This document shows, piece after piece, positions 41,891 to 50,277 of a stretch of 64,000 nucleotides of DNA. Position numbers and translations under genes: made by a program. Every line of letters begins with the position of its first letter. The first letter of the stretch is position 1. This stretch comes from Amycolatopsis sp. (GTDB taxonomy: Bacteria; Actinomycetota; Actinomycetes; Mycobacteriales; Pseudonocardiaceae): positions 1-64,000 of the forward strand of contig NZ_JAODNM010000041.1 of the NCBI RefSeq assembly GCF_025464955.1, given 5' to 3'. Under the pieces are notes generated by a model. That model ran no database searches. It had not been told where the DNA came from and worked only from the letters and a program-made list of their open reading frames with translations.

Positions 41891-43620
41891 TCTTTCTCCG
41901 TTTCCTTTTCTTGCATGGGACCTGCAGCCTGCATGGGAACTGCGGCCTGGTGGACGTACCTGGCACCCCGCGACACCGAAGCGATCGCGGCGACCACCGC
42001 CATCAGCGCGGCGGCCGAGAACACGATCACCAGCCCGTGGTGGAACGGGCCGGAGATCAGCTGGGGGAAGAAATCCCGCCCGGTGAGGGTGGCCGCGTTG
42101 GTCGGCGAAAGCCCGGCCAACGCGCCGGACGGCCCGAGCAGGTGGGCGATCGGGTTGCTGCCGAGGAATGCCGCGAACAGCGTGCTGACCGGCGGCAGCT
42201 GGGCCACCCCGACGGCTACCGACGACGACACCCCGTGGCTCTGCAGGCCGCTCGACAACGTCGTCGGCAGCGAGCCGGCCAGTCCCGCGATCATCAGCGA
42301 GAAGAACACGCCGATCGACAGCGCCGTACCGGAGTTCTGGAACGTCGCGCGCATTCCCGAGGCGACGCCGCGCTGATGGTCGGGCACGCTGCTCATGATC
42401 GCCGACGTGTTGGGCGCCGAGAACATGCCCTGCCCGACTCCGCTGAGGACCAGCAGCGCGGCGAAGACCGGGTAGTCGAAGTCCACCGGCAGCGCCAGCA
42501 ACCCCAGGAACGAAGCCGCGACGAGGACGAGTCCCCCGGTCGAGAACACCCGCGCGCCGAACCGGTCGGACAGGTACCCCGAGATCGGGCCCGCGATCAG
42601 GAAGCCGACGGTGAGCGGCAGCAGGTAGATGCCCGCCCACAACGGCGTGCGTTCGTACTCGTAACCGTGCAAGGGCAGCCAGATGCCCTGCAGCCAGATG
42701 ATCAGCATGAACTGCAGCCCGCCACGTGCGATCGCGGTCAGCAGCGCGGCGAGGTTGCCCGCGGCGAACGCCCGGATACGGAACAGCCCGAGCTGGAACA
42801 TCGGCGCGGCGACGCGGGACTCGATCACGCAGAACGCGATCAGCAGCAGCACGCCGACGCCGATCCCGCCGAGGACGACCGGGCTCGTCCAGCCGGTCGG
42901 ATGGCCGCCGTAGGGCTGGATCCCGTAGGTGATCGCCGCCAGCAGCAACGCCGTCCCGACGGCGAAAGTCACGTTCCCGCCCCAGTCGATCCGCGCGCGG
43001 CGGGGCTTTCCGACCTCGCGCAGGCTCCGCATCGACCAGATGGTCCCGAACAGTCCGAACGGGACACTGATCCAGAACACCGCGCGCCAGTCGATTTCGG
43101 CCAGCAGCCCGCCGACGACCAGGCCGAGGAACTGGCCGGCCAGCGCGGTGATCTGGTTGATGCCGAGCGCCATTCCGCGTTGTTCGACGGGGAAGGCGTC
43201 GGTCAGGATGGCGGCGGAGTTCGCGGTGAGCATCGAGCCGCCGACGGCTTGGACGACCCGCCAGCCGATCAGCCACAGCGCGCCGTTCCCGCCGTGGAAG
43301 GGATCGAACGACAGCGCGACCGAGGCGACGCTGAAGATGACGAACCCGAGATTGTACATCTTGACGCGGCCGAACATGTCCCCGAGGCGGCCCAGCGTCA
43401 CCACGAGCACCGCGGAAACCAGCAGATAGCCCAGGATCATCCAGAGCAGGTAACCGATGTTGCCGGCGGCCAGCGGGTCCAGGCCGATCCCGCGGAAGAT
43501 GGCCGGCAGCGAGATGATCACGATCGACCCGTCGAGCGCGGACATCAGCACGCCGAGCGTGGTGTTCGACAGCGCGACCCATTTGTAGCGCCCGTCGTGG
43601 CGCGTCTCGGTGGCGGTCAC
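41887..43620 (-). CDS. MFS transporter, DHA2 family (14-helix)
   Basis: A 577-residue exporter. The first helix carries LMSALDGSIVIISLPAIFRG (DHA2 motif D1), the loop VVTLGRLGDMFGRVKMYNLG follows, and PVEQRGMALGINQITALAGQ matches the motif C region. About fourteen hydrophobic segments are counted. It overlaps marR by 4 bases upstream and the hydrolase by 4 bases downstream, so all three are translationally coupled. It probably pumps out the ligand sensed by the MarR protein. Confidence 0.9.
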   Translation of the reverse strand: MTATETRHDGRYKWVALSNTTLGVLMSALDGSIVIISLPAIFRGIGLDPLAAGNIGYLLWMILGYLLVSAVLVVTLGRLGDMFGRVKMYNLGFVIFSVASVALSFDPFHGGNGALWLIGWRVVQAVGGSMLTANSAAILTDAFPVEQRGMALGINQITALAGQFLGLVVGGLLAEIDWRAVFWISVPFGLFGTIWSMRSLREVGKPRRARIDWGGNVTFAVGTALLLAAITYGIQPYGGHPTGWTSPVVLGGIGVGVLLLIAFCVIESRVAAPMFQLGLFRIRAFAAGNLAALLTAIARGGLQFMLIIWLQGIWLPLHGYEYERTPLWAGIYLLPLTVGFLIAGPISGYLSDRFGARVFSTGGLVLVAASFLGLLALPVDFDYPVFAALLVLSGVGQGMFSAPNTSAIMSSVPDHQRGVASGMRATFQNSGTALSIGVFFSLMIAGLAGSLPTTLSSGLQSHGVSSSVAVGVAQLPPVSTLFAAFLGSNPIAHLLGPSGALAGLSPTNAATLTGRDFFPQLISGPFHHGLVIVFSAAALMAVVAAIASVSRGARYVHQAAVPMQAAGPMQEKETEKE

Positions 43621-44030
43621 AGCGCGTCGGCCAGTCGTTCGAGCAGCGGGATCGCCTCGACCAGCCGCGCGCGCTCGGCCGGGGCGAACCCGGCCAGCGC
43701 GGCGGCGACGCGCTGAGTGCTGTGGGACCGCCGGTCGACGAGCAGCTTGATCCCGGCCTCGGTGGCCGACATCAGCACCTTGCGACCGTCGGCTGCGTCC
43801 GGTGTCCGCTCGACCAGCTCGCGCTCGACGAGCCCGGCGAGCGTGGCCCCCATCGCCTGGGGGCGAACGCGTTCGAGTTCTGCGAGGGCCCCCGGCGTCG
43901 CCGGCCCTTCACGGTCCAAACGCGACAGGACCGAACTTTCGGTGAGGGTCAGCTCGCCCGAGACGTACCCCTGCCGGAGCCGCCGGACCACCCGCCCCAG
44001 CGCGACCCGCAGGTCGCAGCTCTCCTGCAT
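43617..44030 (-). CDS. MarR-family transcriptional regulator
   Basis: A 137-residue winged-helix regulator: LTLTESSVLSRLDREGPATP, AELERVRPQAMGATLAGLVE (recognition helix) and the wing ERTPDAADGRKVLM with D-x-R-K. The ATG at 44030 gives a normal MarR length; a GTG at 44045 is the alternative. Ribosome-site support is weak for both, so a leaderless or near-leaderless transcript is possible. The palindrome at 44063-44082 lies just upstream and would allow autorepression of the whole operon. Confidence 0.88.
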   Translation of the reverse strand: MQESCDLRVALGRVVRRLRQGYVSGELTLTESSVLSRLDREGPATPGALAELERVRPQAMGATLAGLVERELVERTPDAADGRKVLMSATEAGIKLLVDRRSHSTQRVAAALAGFAPAERARLVEAIPLLERLADAL

Positions 44031-44062
44031 GTACTGATCGTCCACAGGTAGTAAACCTAGAC

Positions 44063-44082
44063 TGATAAACCTGTCTTTATCA
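44063..44082. promoter_or_regulatory. MarR operator palindrome
   Basis: TGATAAAcctgtcTTTATCA has perfect 7-bp arms and sits 33 bp upstream of the marR ATG, in a locally AT-rich promoter stretch. A second half-site TAAACCTAG precedes it at 44052. Confidence 0.7.
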
Positions 44083-44125
44083 ACTCGGACATCAGGGTCG
44101 GCAGTACCCCGAAACGCACTCAGGG

Positions 44126-44158
44126 CCACTCTGGTTGCGTTCGACGCAACCAGAGTGG
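44126..44158. terminator. 15-bp perfect inverted repeat with a 3-nt loop
   Basis: CCACTCTGGTTGCGT (44126-44140), loop TCG, then ACGCAACCAGAGTGG (44144-44158). It sits exactly where the similarity of the enoyl-CoA hydratase remnant ends. Confidence 0.7.
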
Positions 44159-44600
44159 ACGTGGTTGATAATGTTCCAGTCGGCGAACTGCTGGGCGGTG
44201 TAGTTGTCACCGTCGAAAATTATTTGCCGGGCACGCGCCGGTCCGGCACGCTCTGCCAGTCGCTGCGCGCCGCCAAGCAATGTGGTGGTCCCGATACGCC
44301 GCTCCACCTGGGCGAAGCGAGCCGATTCGCCCGCCACGACAATGTCAGCCAGCAGAGCCAGTTCAAGACCGGCTGCGAGGCAGTGCCCTTGAACGGCTAC
44401 CACCGTGCCTTGAGACGACGGCGAGGTTCTTGAGGGTCGACTCGGGGAGTGTGAACTTCGGGAATTGGATCATGGGAGTCAACGACCGCTGGATGCTTTC
44501 CATCGTCCTGCGCAGGTCGGCTCGTGCTCGGGCGTGAGCTCGATACGCTCCCCCGCATCGTCGTCCCCGCAGCTTTCCTCGGCAGGGTCGCCTACGTTCT
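44159..44600 (-). pseudogene. enoyl-CoA hydratase/isomerase remnant
   Basis: The middle of a crotonase-family protein is readable on the minus strand: AVQGHCLAAGLELALLADIV (the oxyanion-hole and CoA-binding region), GESARFAQVERRIGTTTLLG and ARQIIFDGDNYTAQQFADWN. Upstream, in other frames, fragments such as RRTMESIQRSLTPMIQFPK and ERIELTPEHEP recall the preceding part, so there are frameshifts. The N-terminal third and the last ~70 residues are missing, the end being replaced by the hairpin at 44126-44158. It lies between marR and the pdxS terminator and has no promoter of its own that I can see. Confidence 0.78.
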
Positions 44601-44631
44601 CGTCGCCGCTCACAATAGGGTCAATACACAA

Positions 44632-44670
44632 GAGAGTGCCCCGTGGACGTTACGTCCACGGGGCACTCTC
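44632..44670 (-). terminator. 19-bp perfect inverted repeat after pdxS
   Basis: GAGAGTGCCCCGTGGACGT (44632-44650) pairs exactly with ACGTCCACGGGGCACTCTC (44652-44670). It starts 19 bp beyond the pdxS stop and is a strong intrinsic-type hairpin. Confidence 0.85.
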
Positions 44671-44688
44671 AAACCCACCGAGGTAGCT

Positions 44689-45627
44689 TTACCAGCCGCG
44701 ATCGGCCAAGCTCGTGAACTCCGTGCGGACCGTCGTGTCAGCATCTTTGGACCACGGCACGTTGATGCCGACCATCGCCTCGCCGAGACCGCGCGAGACC
44801 TTGGCGATCACGTCGGGGTCGTCGTAGAACGTGGTGGCCTTGACGATCGCCTCGGCGCGCTGGGCCGGGTTGCCGGATTTGAAGATGCCCGAGCCGACGA
44901 ACACGCCCTCGGCGCCGAGCTGCATCATCATGGCCGCGTCGGCGGGGGTCGCGATACCGCCGGCGGTGAACAGCACCACCGGGAGCTTGCCTGCCTTCGC
45001 GACCTCCTTGACGAGCTCGTACGGCGCCTGGAGTTCCTTTGCCGCAACGTAAAGCTCGTCCTCGGGCAACGAGGTCAGCCGGCGCAGCTCACCGCGGATC
45101 TGACGCATGTGCGTGGTCGCGTTGGACACGTCGCCGGTACCGGCCTCGCCCTTGGACCGGATCATCGCCGCGCCCTCGTTGATCCGGCGCAGCGCCTCGC
45201 CGAGGTTCGTCGCACCGCAGACGAAGGGCACGGTGAACTTCCACTTGTCGATGTGGTTGGCGTAGTCGGCGGGGGTGAGCACCTCGGACTCGTCGATGTA
45301 GTCGACACCGAGGGACTGCAGCAGCTGCGCCTCGACGAAGTGGCCGATCCGGGCCTTGGCCATCACCGGGATCGAGACCTGCGCGATGATGCCGTCGATC
45401 AGGTCGGGGTCGCTCATGCGGGCGACGCCGCCCTGCGCGCGGATGTCGGCTGGGACGCGCTCGAGGGCCATCACGGCGACCGCGCCGGCGTCCTCGGCGA
45501 TCTTCGCCTGCTCGGCGTTGACCACATCCATGATCACGCCGCCTTTGAGCATCTCCGCCATGCCGCGCTTCACGCGGGCGGTGCCGGTCTCCGGCGCGAC
45601 AGGGGTGCTGGGCTGAACGTCAGACAC
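44689..45627 (-). CDS. pdxS: pyridoxal 5'-phosphate synthase, synthase subunit PdxS
   Basis: A 312-residue (beta/alpha)8 enzyme that makes pyridoxal phosphate from ribose 5-phosphate, glyceraldehyde 3-phosphate and ammonia. Nearly every family motif is present: [60 protein letters not shown], and the phosphate-binding [20 protein letters not shown]. The GTG at 45627 follows AAAGG by 6 nt. The glutaminase partner pdxT usually lies directly downstream; here a strong terminator and a dead enoyl-CoA hydratase follow instead, so pdxT must be elsewhere or absent. Confidence 0.95.
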   Translation of the reverse strand: MSDVQPSTPVAPETGTARVKRGMAEMLKGGVIMDVVNAEQAKIAEDAGAVAVMALERVPADIRAQGGVARMSDPDLIDGIIAQVSIPVMAKARIGHFVEAQLLQSLGVDYIDESEVLTPADYANHIDKWKFTVPFVCGATNLGEALRRINEGAAMIRSKGEAGTGDVSNATTHMRQIRGELRRLTSLPEDELYVAAKELQAPYELVKEVAKAGKLPVVLFTAGGIATPADAAMMMQLGAEGVFVGSGIFKSGNPAQRAEAIVKATTFYDDPDVIAKVSRGLGEAMVGINVPWSKDADTTVRTEFTSLADRGW

Positions 45628-45846
45628 AACGGGACCTTTCACTGAACGTGGGGGTAACACCACCAAGTCTAGGTCGCACGTGGACCGCTCACCCAGGCCA
45701 GTACGCGGCTATCTCAGCAGTCCACTTTCGGCCAGGCCACTTCACCGCCGAGCGGTGTACGAATACGCGGGTGGTCGCCCTTGCCCCTGACCCGCAGCGG
45801 GTGTGTGATCGGGGACACATTCAGTGCATCCGATGAGGAGCCGACC

Positions 45847-47967
45847 ATGTCCGACAAGCAGAGCAGGAACGGAGAACCCGGGGCCGCCGTCGCTGTGTCC
45901 GACCCCGGCCAGGTTCGCAACGTCGTCCTCGTCGGACCGTCCGGAGCCGGGAAGACAACGCTGGCCGAAGCGCTGCTCGCCGTCTCCGGCACCGTGTCCA
46001 GGGCCGGGTCAGTGATCGACGGCACCACGGTCTGCGACCACGATCCCGCGGCCGTCCGCCAGCAGCGGTCCGTCGGCCTCTCCGTCGCACCCGTGCTCTA
46101 CGCCGGGGTCAAGATCAACCTCATCGACACGCCCGGATACGTCGACTTCGTGGGCGAACTCCGTGCCGGGCTGCGCGCTGCCGACGCCGCGCTGTTCGTC
46201 GTGTGCGCCGCGGAAGGCGTCGACCCCGCCACCGTGGCGGTCTGGGAGGAGTGCGCCGCGGTCGGCATGCCGCGCGCGGTCGTCATCGCCCGCCTCGACC
46301 ACCACCGCGCCGACCCCGAGGCCGAGATAGCCGCCTGCCAAGCCGCCTTCGGCGCCGGCGTCCTGCCGCTCTACCTCCCGGCGCGGAACGGGAAAACCGG
46401 CTTGGTCGGCCTGATCACCCAGCGCTTCTACGACTACTCACAAGGCTTCCCGCCGCAACTGGGCACGCCCGACCCCGCCGACCTGGACCGGATGTCGGCC
46501 GCGCGCGACGCACTGATCGAAGGGATCATCGCCGAAAGCGAGGACGAGTCCTTAATGGACCGCTACCTGGCCGGCGAGGAACTCCCGGAGGCCACTCTGA
46601 TCGCGGACCTCGAAACCGCCGTCGCGCGGGGAAGTTTCCATCCGGTGATCCCCGTCTGCGCCAGCAGCGGTGTCGGGCTCGCCGAAGTACTCGAAGGCAT
46701 CATCCGCGCGTTCCCGTCCCCGCTGGAACACCCACTGCCGTCGGTCACCACCCCGGACGGTTCACCGCACGACGCTCTGCACACCGACCCCGACGGACCA
46801 CTCGCCGCGGAAGTCGTCCGCACCGCCGTCGACTCCTATGTCGGCCGGGTTTCCCTCGTCCGGGTGTTTTCCGGGACACTGCGCCCGGAGCGACCGGTGC
46901 ACGTGTCAGGGCACGGCCTGACCGAACGGGGACACGAAGACCACGACGCCGACGAGCGGGTCGCCCACCTCTACTCGCCGCTCGGGTCGAACCTTCGCGA
47001 AGTGCCCTACTGCGTCGCCGGGGACCTCTGCGCGCTGACCAAGGTCGGTTCGGCGGAAACGGGCGACACCGTCTCCTCCCCCGACGACCCGCTGCTGATG
47101 ACGCCGTGGCCGATGCCGGAGCCGCTGCTGCCGGTGGCGGTCGTCGCCGCGACCCGCAGCGACGAGGACGCGCTGGCCCGCAACCTGGCCCGGCTCGTCG
47201 CCGGGGACCCCACCCTCCGGCTGGACCGCAACGCCGAAACCGGCCAGCTCGTGCTCTGGTGCATGGGCGAGGCTCACGCCGACGTCGTGCTGTCCCGCCT
47301 GCAGACGGGCGGCGCGGACGTGACGACCGAGCCGGTCCGAGTCAGCTTGCGGTCCACGTTCGCCGGACCCGCGAAAGGCCACGGACGGCACGTCAAACAG
47401 TCCGGCGGGCACGGGCAGTACGCGGTCTGCGACATCGAAGTCCGCCCGCTCGAGCGAGGCTCGGGGTTCGTGTTCGTCGACCGCGTCGTCGGCGGATCGG
47501 TGCCGCACCAGTTCATCCCGAGCGTGGAGAAGGGCGTCCGCGCACAGGTCGCGCGGGGGCTGCTCGACGGCCATCCGGTGGTCGACATCGAGGTCACCCT
47601 CGTCGATGGCAAGGCGCACAGCGTCGATTCCTCCGACGCCGCGTTCCAGACGGCGGGCGCGCTCGCGCTGCGGGAAGCGGCCGCGAACGGGCGCATCTCG
47701 CTTCTGGAGCCGCTGGAAGAAGTAGTCGTGCGGCTGCCGGACGAGCATCTGGGCACCGTGCTCGGCGACCTGTCTTCGCGGCGCGGACGGGTGCTGGGCA
47801 CCGAAGCCACCGAAGGCGGACGCACCTTGATCCACGCGGAAGTGCCGGCGGTCGAACTGGTCCGCTACGCGATCGACCTGCGGTCGCTGACCTCGGGAAC
47901 CGCGACCTTCACCCGGCACCACGCCCGGTTCGAGCCGATCACGGAAGGAGCTACCGCGCGACTTTAG
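45847..47967 (+). CDS. elongation factor G-like translational GTPase (EF-G2 type)
   Basis: A 706-residue GTPase with EF-G architecture. G1 is GPSGAGKTTLAEALL, G3 is LIDTPGYVDFVGELRAGLRA. The usual G4 NKxD is altered to VVIARLDHHRAD. Domains II-V follow; domain IV shows QSGGHGQYAVCDIEVRPLER and domain V VVVRLPDEHLGTVLGDLSSR. This matches the second EF-G (FusA2-like) found in mycobacteria and relatives rather than canonical FusA in the str operon. Its role may be in stress translation, recycling or as an alternative translocase; not known. The ATG at 45847 has GAGGAG 6 nt upstream. Monocistronic, converging with the xdhC-like gene. Confidence 0.9.
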   Translation: MSDKQSRNGEPGAAVAVSDPGQVRNVVLVGPSGAGKTTLAEALLAVSGTVSRAGSVIDGTTVCDHDPAAVRQQRSVGLSVAPVLYAGVKINLIDTPGYVDFVGELRAGLRAADAALFVVCAAEGVDPATVAVWEECAAVGMPRAVVIARLDHHRADPEAEIAACQAAFGAGVLPLYLPARNGKTGLVGLITQRFYDYSQGFPPQLGTPDPADLDRMSAARDALIEGIIAESEDESLMDRYLAGEELPEATLIADLETAVARGSFHPVIPVCASSGVGLAEVLEGIIRAFPSPLEHPLPSVTTPDGSPHDALHTDPDGPLAAEVVRTAVDSYVGRVSLVRVFSGTLRPERPVHVSGHGLTERGHEDHDADERVAHLYSPLGSNLREVPYCVAGDLCALTKVGSAETGDTVSSPDDPLLMTPWPMPEPLLPVAVVAATRSDEDALARNLARLVAGDPTLRLDRNAETGQLVLWCMGEAHADVVLSRLQTGGADVTTEPVRVSLRSTFAGPAKGHGRHVKQSGGHGQYAVCDIEVRPLERGSGFVFVDRVVGGSVPHQFIPSVEKGVRAQVARGLLDGHPVVDIEVTLVDGKAHSVDSSDAAFQTAGALALREAAANGRISLLEPLEEVVVRLPDEHLGTVLGDLSSRRGRVLGTEATEGGRTLIHAEVPAVELVRYAIDLRSLTSGTATFTRHHARFEPITEGATARL

Positions 47968-47981
47968 TGGCCTGCCGTCTT

Positions 47982-48003
47982 CGCAACTCGCCGTCGAGTT
48001 GCG
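47982..48003. terminator. 9-bp hairpin between convergent genes
   Basis: CGCAACTCG (47982-47990) and CGAGTTGCG (47995-48003) are exact arms with a 4-nt loop, between the EF-G-like and XdhC-like genes. Confidence 0.6.
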
Positions 48004-48032
48004 GTGCTTGTGCGCGCGGGTTACGCGCGTGA

Positions 48033-48557
48033 TCAGAAGTCGAAGCCGCCCGGGCGGCCGTTGCGGTCCGCGAGCAGGCCGGCCAGGGTGGCGATGGCGA
48101 TTTCCGGCGGGGTCCGCGAGCCGATGTTCAGCCCGACCGGCCGGTGCACGCGGTCGATGTCCGACCGGTCGGCGCCGAGCGCGGCGAGCGCGTCGCGGTG
48201 TGGTCCGGGGTGACGCGGGTTACCGAGCACGCCGATCCAGCGTGCCGGGTGGGCGAGGACGGCGAACAGCGCGGTGCCGAGCTCGGTCCGGTGGTGATCG
48301 GTGACGACGACGTCCGCACTGTCGTCGAGTTCCGGCGCGGTGCCGACGACGTCGAACCCGCCGCCCCGCGCTTCGGCGGCGCGTGCCGGGTCGGGCTCGA
48401 ACAGCACTGTGCGGTAGCCGAGGTCACGGGCGTAGGTCAGTAGGAAACCCGACACCGGCGACGCGAACACCGCCAGCAGCGTGCGGGTTTCGACGGTCGG
48501 CTCGACGTTGCCGTGGGCGACCTCGCAGGCCGCGTTTTGCTCTGATTCCGGCGCCAT
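48033..48557 (-). CDS. XdhC Rossmann domain protein (C-terminal half only)
   Basis: A 174-residue protein with the C-terminal XdhC domain: FASPVSGFLLTYARDLGYRT, DVVVTDHHRTELGTALFAVL, and the conserved end IDRVHRPVGLNIGSRTPPEI then AIATLAGLLADR. Full-length XdhC/CoxI proteins have an extra N-terminal domain and deliver the molybdenum cofactor to xanthine dehydrogenase-type enzymes; that domain is missing. No xdh genes are in the window. The ATG at 48557 is the preferred start. It may act with a separately encoded N-terminal partner. Confidence 0.82.
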   Translation of the reverse strand: MAPESEQNAACEVAHGNVEPTVETRTLLAVFASPVSGFLLTYARDLGYRTVLFEPDPARAAEARGGGFDVVGTAPELDDSADVVVTDHHRTELGTALFAVLAHPARWIGVLGNPRHPGPHRDALAALGADRSDIDRVHRPVGLNIGSRTPPEIAIATLAGLLADRNGRPGGFDF

Positions 48558-48643
48558 GCCGCTCAGTCTGCCACTCCTGGCGACCGCCCCACCCCGCGCC
48601 ATATACGTCGTTATACGGTCGCCTTGACCGACTCGGGGACGGC

Positions 48644-49129
48644 TCAGACCTCGGGTTCGGCGATTTCGAAGTACTCGGGACGCGGGGCGGTGCCGGCGAG
48701 GCCGAAGTAGCGGACCTTGCGACGGCGTCGCAGGGCGAGGGTGTCGCGGACGGCGTCGTTGTGCATCCGGCGCGCGATCACGACGCGGTGTTCGGCATCG
48801 GTCAGTTCGGCGGCGAGCGGGGCGGGCAGGGTCGACCGGCCGATCTCCGACAGGACGAGCGTGAGTTCGTTCTCCTCGGCTTCCCGTTCGGATCGGCGCG
48901 CTGTCTCGGCTCGTCCGGCAAGTGCGAGAAGACCTTCGGCCGGTTCACCGGTCAGCGCCGCGGCCGCGACCGCGCGCGCGACGACGGCTCGCCGGGCCAG
49001 TGCGGCGTCGAGGGCGGCCCAGCCGGCGTCCATCCGGACGTGTAGCCGGTCGAGCCGGTTCGCGGTGGCGACCAGGAACAGCCCGCCGACGACGACGATC
49101 GCGGCAATGATGCTGAGGATCAGGAACAT
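48644..49129 (-). CDS. LemA-like membrane-anchored protein
   Basis: A 161-residue protein with an N-terminal membrane helix (LILSIIAAIVVVGGLFLVA) and a helical body resembling LemA: NRLDRLHVRMDAGWAALDAA LARRAVVARAVAAAAL (shown in two parts), then ARRMHNDAVRDTLALRRRRK. It ends in a Phe-rich EYFEIAEPE tail. Function unknown; LemA proteins are thought to act in envelope signalling. Its ATG overlaps the pimA stop by one base (TGATG), making it part of the PIM operon. In mycobacteria a Nudix gene follows pimA at this place; here this gene stands there instead. Confidence 0.75.
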   Translation of the reverse strand: MFLILSIIAAIVVVGGLFLVATANRLDRLHVRMDAGWAALDAALARRAVVARAVAAAALTGEPAEGLLALAGRAETARRSEREAEENELTLVLSEIGRSTLPAPLAAELTDAEHRVVIARRMHNDAVRDTLALRRRRKVRYFGLAGTAPRPEYFEIAEPEV

Positions 49130-50277
49130 CAGCGGGTGGTCTCCCGGTCGCGGGCTTCGACGACGCGGCGGGGGTCCGCGGCGACAGCGGTCTCGTAGAC
49201 CCGCAGCACCTGCGTGGTGACGACTGCCCAGTCGAACATCGCCACCCGCTCGCCGGCCGCCGCGGCGAGCGAGGCACGCCGGGTCGGGTCGCCGAGCAGC
49301 TCGCGCAAGGCCTCGGCAAGCGCGGCGGCGTCCCCGGTCGGGGTCAACATGCCGGCGCGGCCGTCGTCGAGGACCCGTCGGAAGGAGTCGAGTCCGCTGG
49401 CGAGCACGGCCGTGCCCGAAGCCATGGCCTCGGTAAGGACCATGCCGAAGCTCTCACCGCCGATGTTGGGCGCGCAGTAGACGTCGACACTGCGCAGAGC
49501 TCTCGCCTTGGTCTCGTCGTCGACCTGGCCGAGCAGGACGATGTGCGGCGCCAGCTCGGGACCGGCCTCGCGCATCAGGTCTTCGGCCTCTCCCCTGCCG
49601 ACCACCAGGAGCCGCAAGTCCTCGAAGTCCGCCACGATCAGCCGCAGCGCTTCGAGCAGGACGCTCATGCCCTTGCGGGATTCGGTGAACCGGCCGACGA
49701 ACCCGACCGTCCCGCCGGCGCGCGGATAGCCCTCAAGCGGCATCGCCCTGGCGAAGAAGTCGACGTCCACGCCGTTGGGGATCTCCACGGCGTCTCCGCC
49801 GGAGTGTTCGACCTGGACCCGCCGGGCGAGCGCGGACACGGCTATCCGGGCGGTGATCTTCTCCAGCAGCGGACGCAGTACCGGCTGGAACGCGGTCAGT
49901 GTGCGCGAGCGGGCCGTGGAGGTGTGGAAGGTGGCGACAATCGGGCCTTCGGCGACGAGCAGCGCCAGCATCGACAAGCTCGGGGCCGTCGGCTCGTGCA
50001 GGTGCAGGACATCGAACTCGTTGTCGCGCAACCACCTGCGGACCCGCGCGTAGGAGACGGGCCCGAACTGCAGCCGCGCGACCGAGCCGTTGTACGGAAT
50101 CCCGAGTGCCTTGCCCGCCGGATGGACGAAGGACGGCAGGTCCGCGTCCTCGTCGGCCGGTGCCAGTACCGACACCGAATGCCCCCTGGCCAGCAGCGCC
50201 TTGGCCAGATCGAGGACGTGCCCCTGAACACCGCCGGGCACGTCGAAGGAGTAGGGGCAGACGATGCCGATCTTCAT
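49129..50277 (-). CDS. pimA: phosphatidyl-myo-inositol alpha-mannosyltransferase
   Basis: A 382-residue GT4-family enzyme at the inner face of the membrane that transfers mannose from GDP-mannose to phosphatidylinositol, the first PIM step. Features: MKIGIVCPYSFDVPGGVQGH at the N-terminus (the characteristic PimA start), VLHLHEPTAPSLSMLALL, TARSRTLTAF with the putative catalytic-base region, VGFVGRFTESRKGMSVLLEA in the GDP-binding lobe, and the E-x7-E motif GGESFGMVLTEAMASG. The ATG at 50277 overlaps the preceding acyltransferase stop by 4 bases. The gene order pgsA-acyltransferase-pimA matches the mycobacterial locus. Confidence 0.95.
   Translation of the reverse strand: MKIGIVCPYSFDVPGGVQGHVLDLAKALLARGHSVSVLAPADEDADLPSFVHPAGKALGIPYNGSVARLQFGPVSYARVRRWLRDNEFDVLHLHEPTAPSLSMLALLVAEGPIVATFHTSTARSRTLTAFQPVLRPLLEKITARIAVSALARRVQVEHSGGDAVEIPNGVDVDFFARAMPLEGYPRAGGTVGFVGRFTESRKGMSVLLEALRLIVADFEDLRLLVVGRGEAEDLMREAGPELAPHIVLLGQVDDETKARALRSVDVYCAPNIGGESFGMVLTEAMASGTAVLASGLDSFRRVLDDGRAGMLTPTGDAAALAEALRELLGDPTRRASLAAAAGERVAMFDWAVVTTQVLRVYETAVAADPRRVVEARDRETTR

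Noticed and set aside
41911..43716. 600-codon open frame antisense to the DHA2 transporter
   Set aside because: Its composition is that of a shadow frame (Arg/Gln/His/Asp-rich) and the opposite strand has clear MFS motifs.
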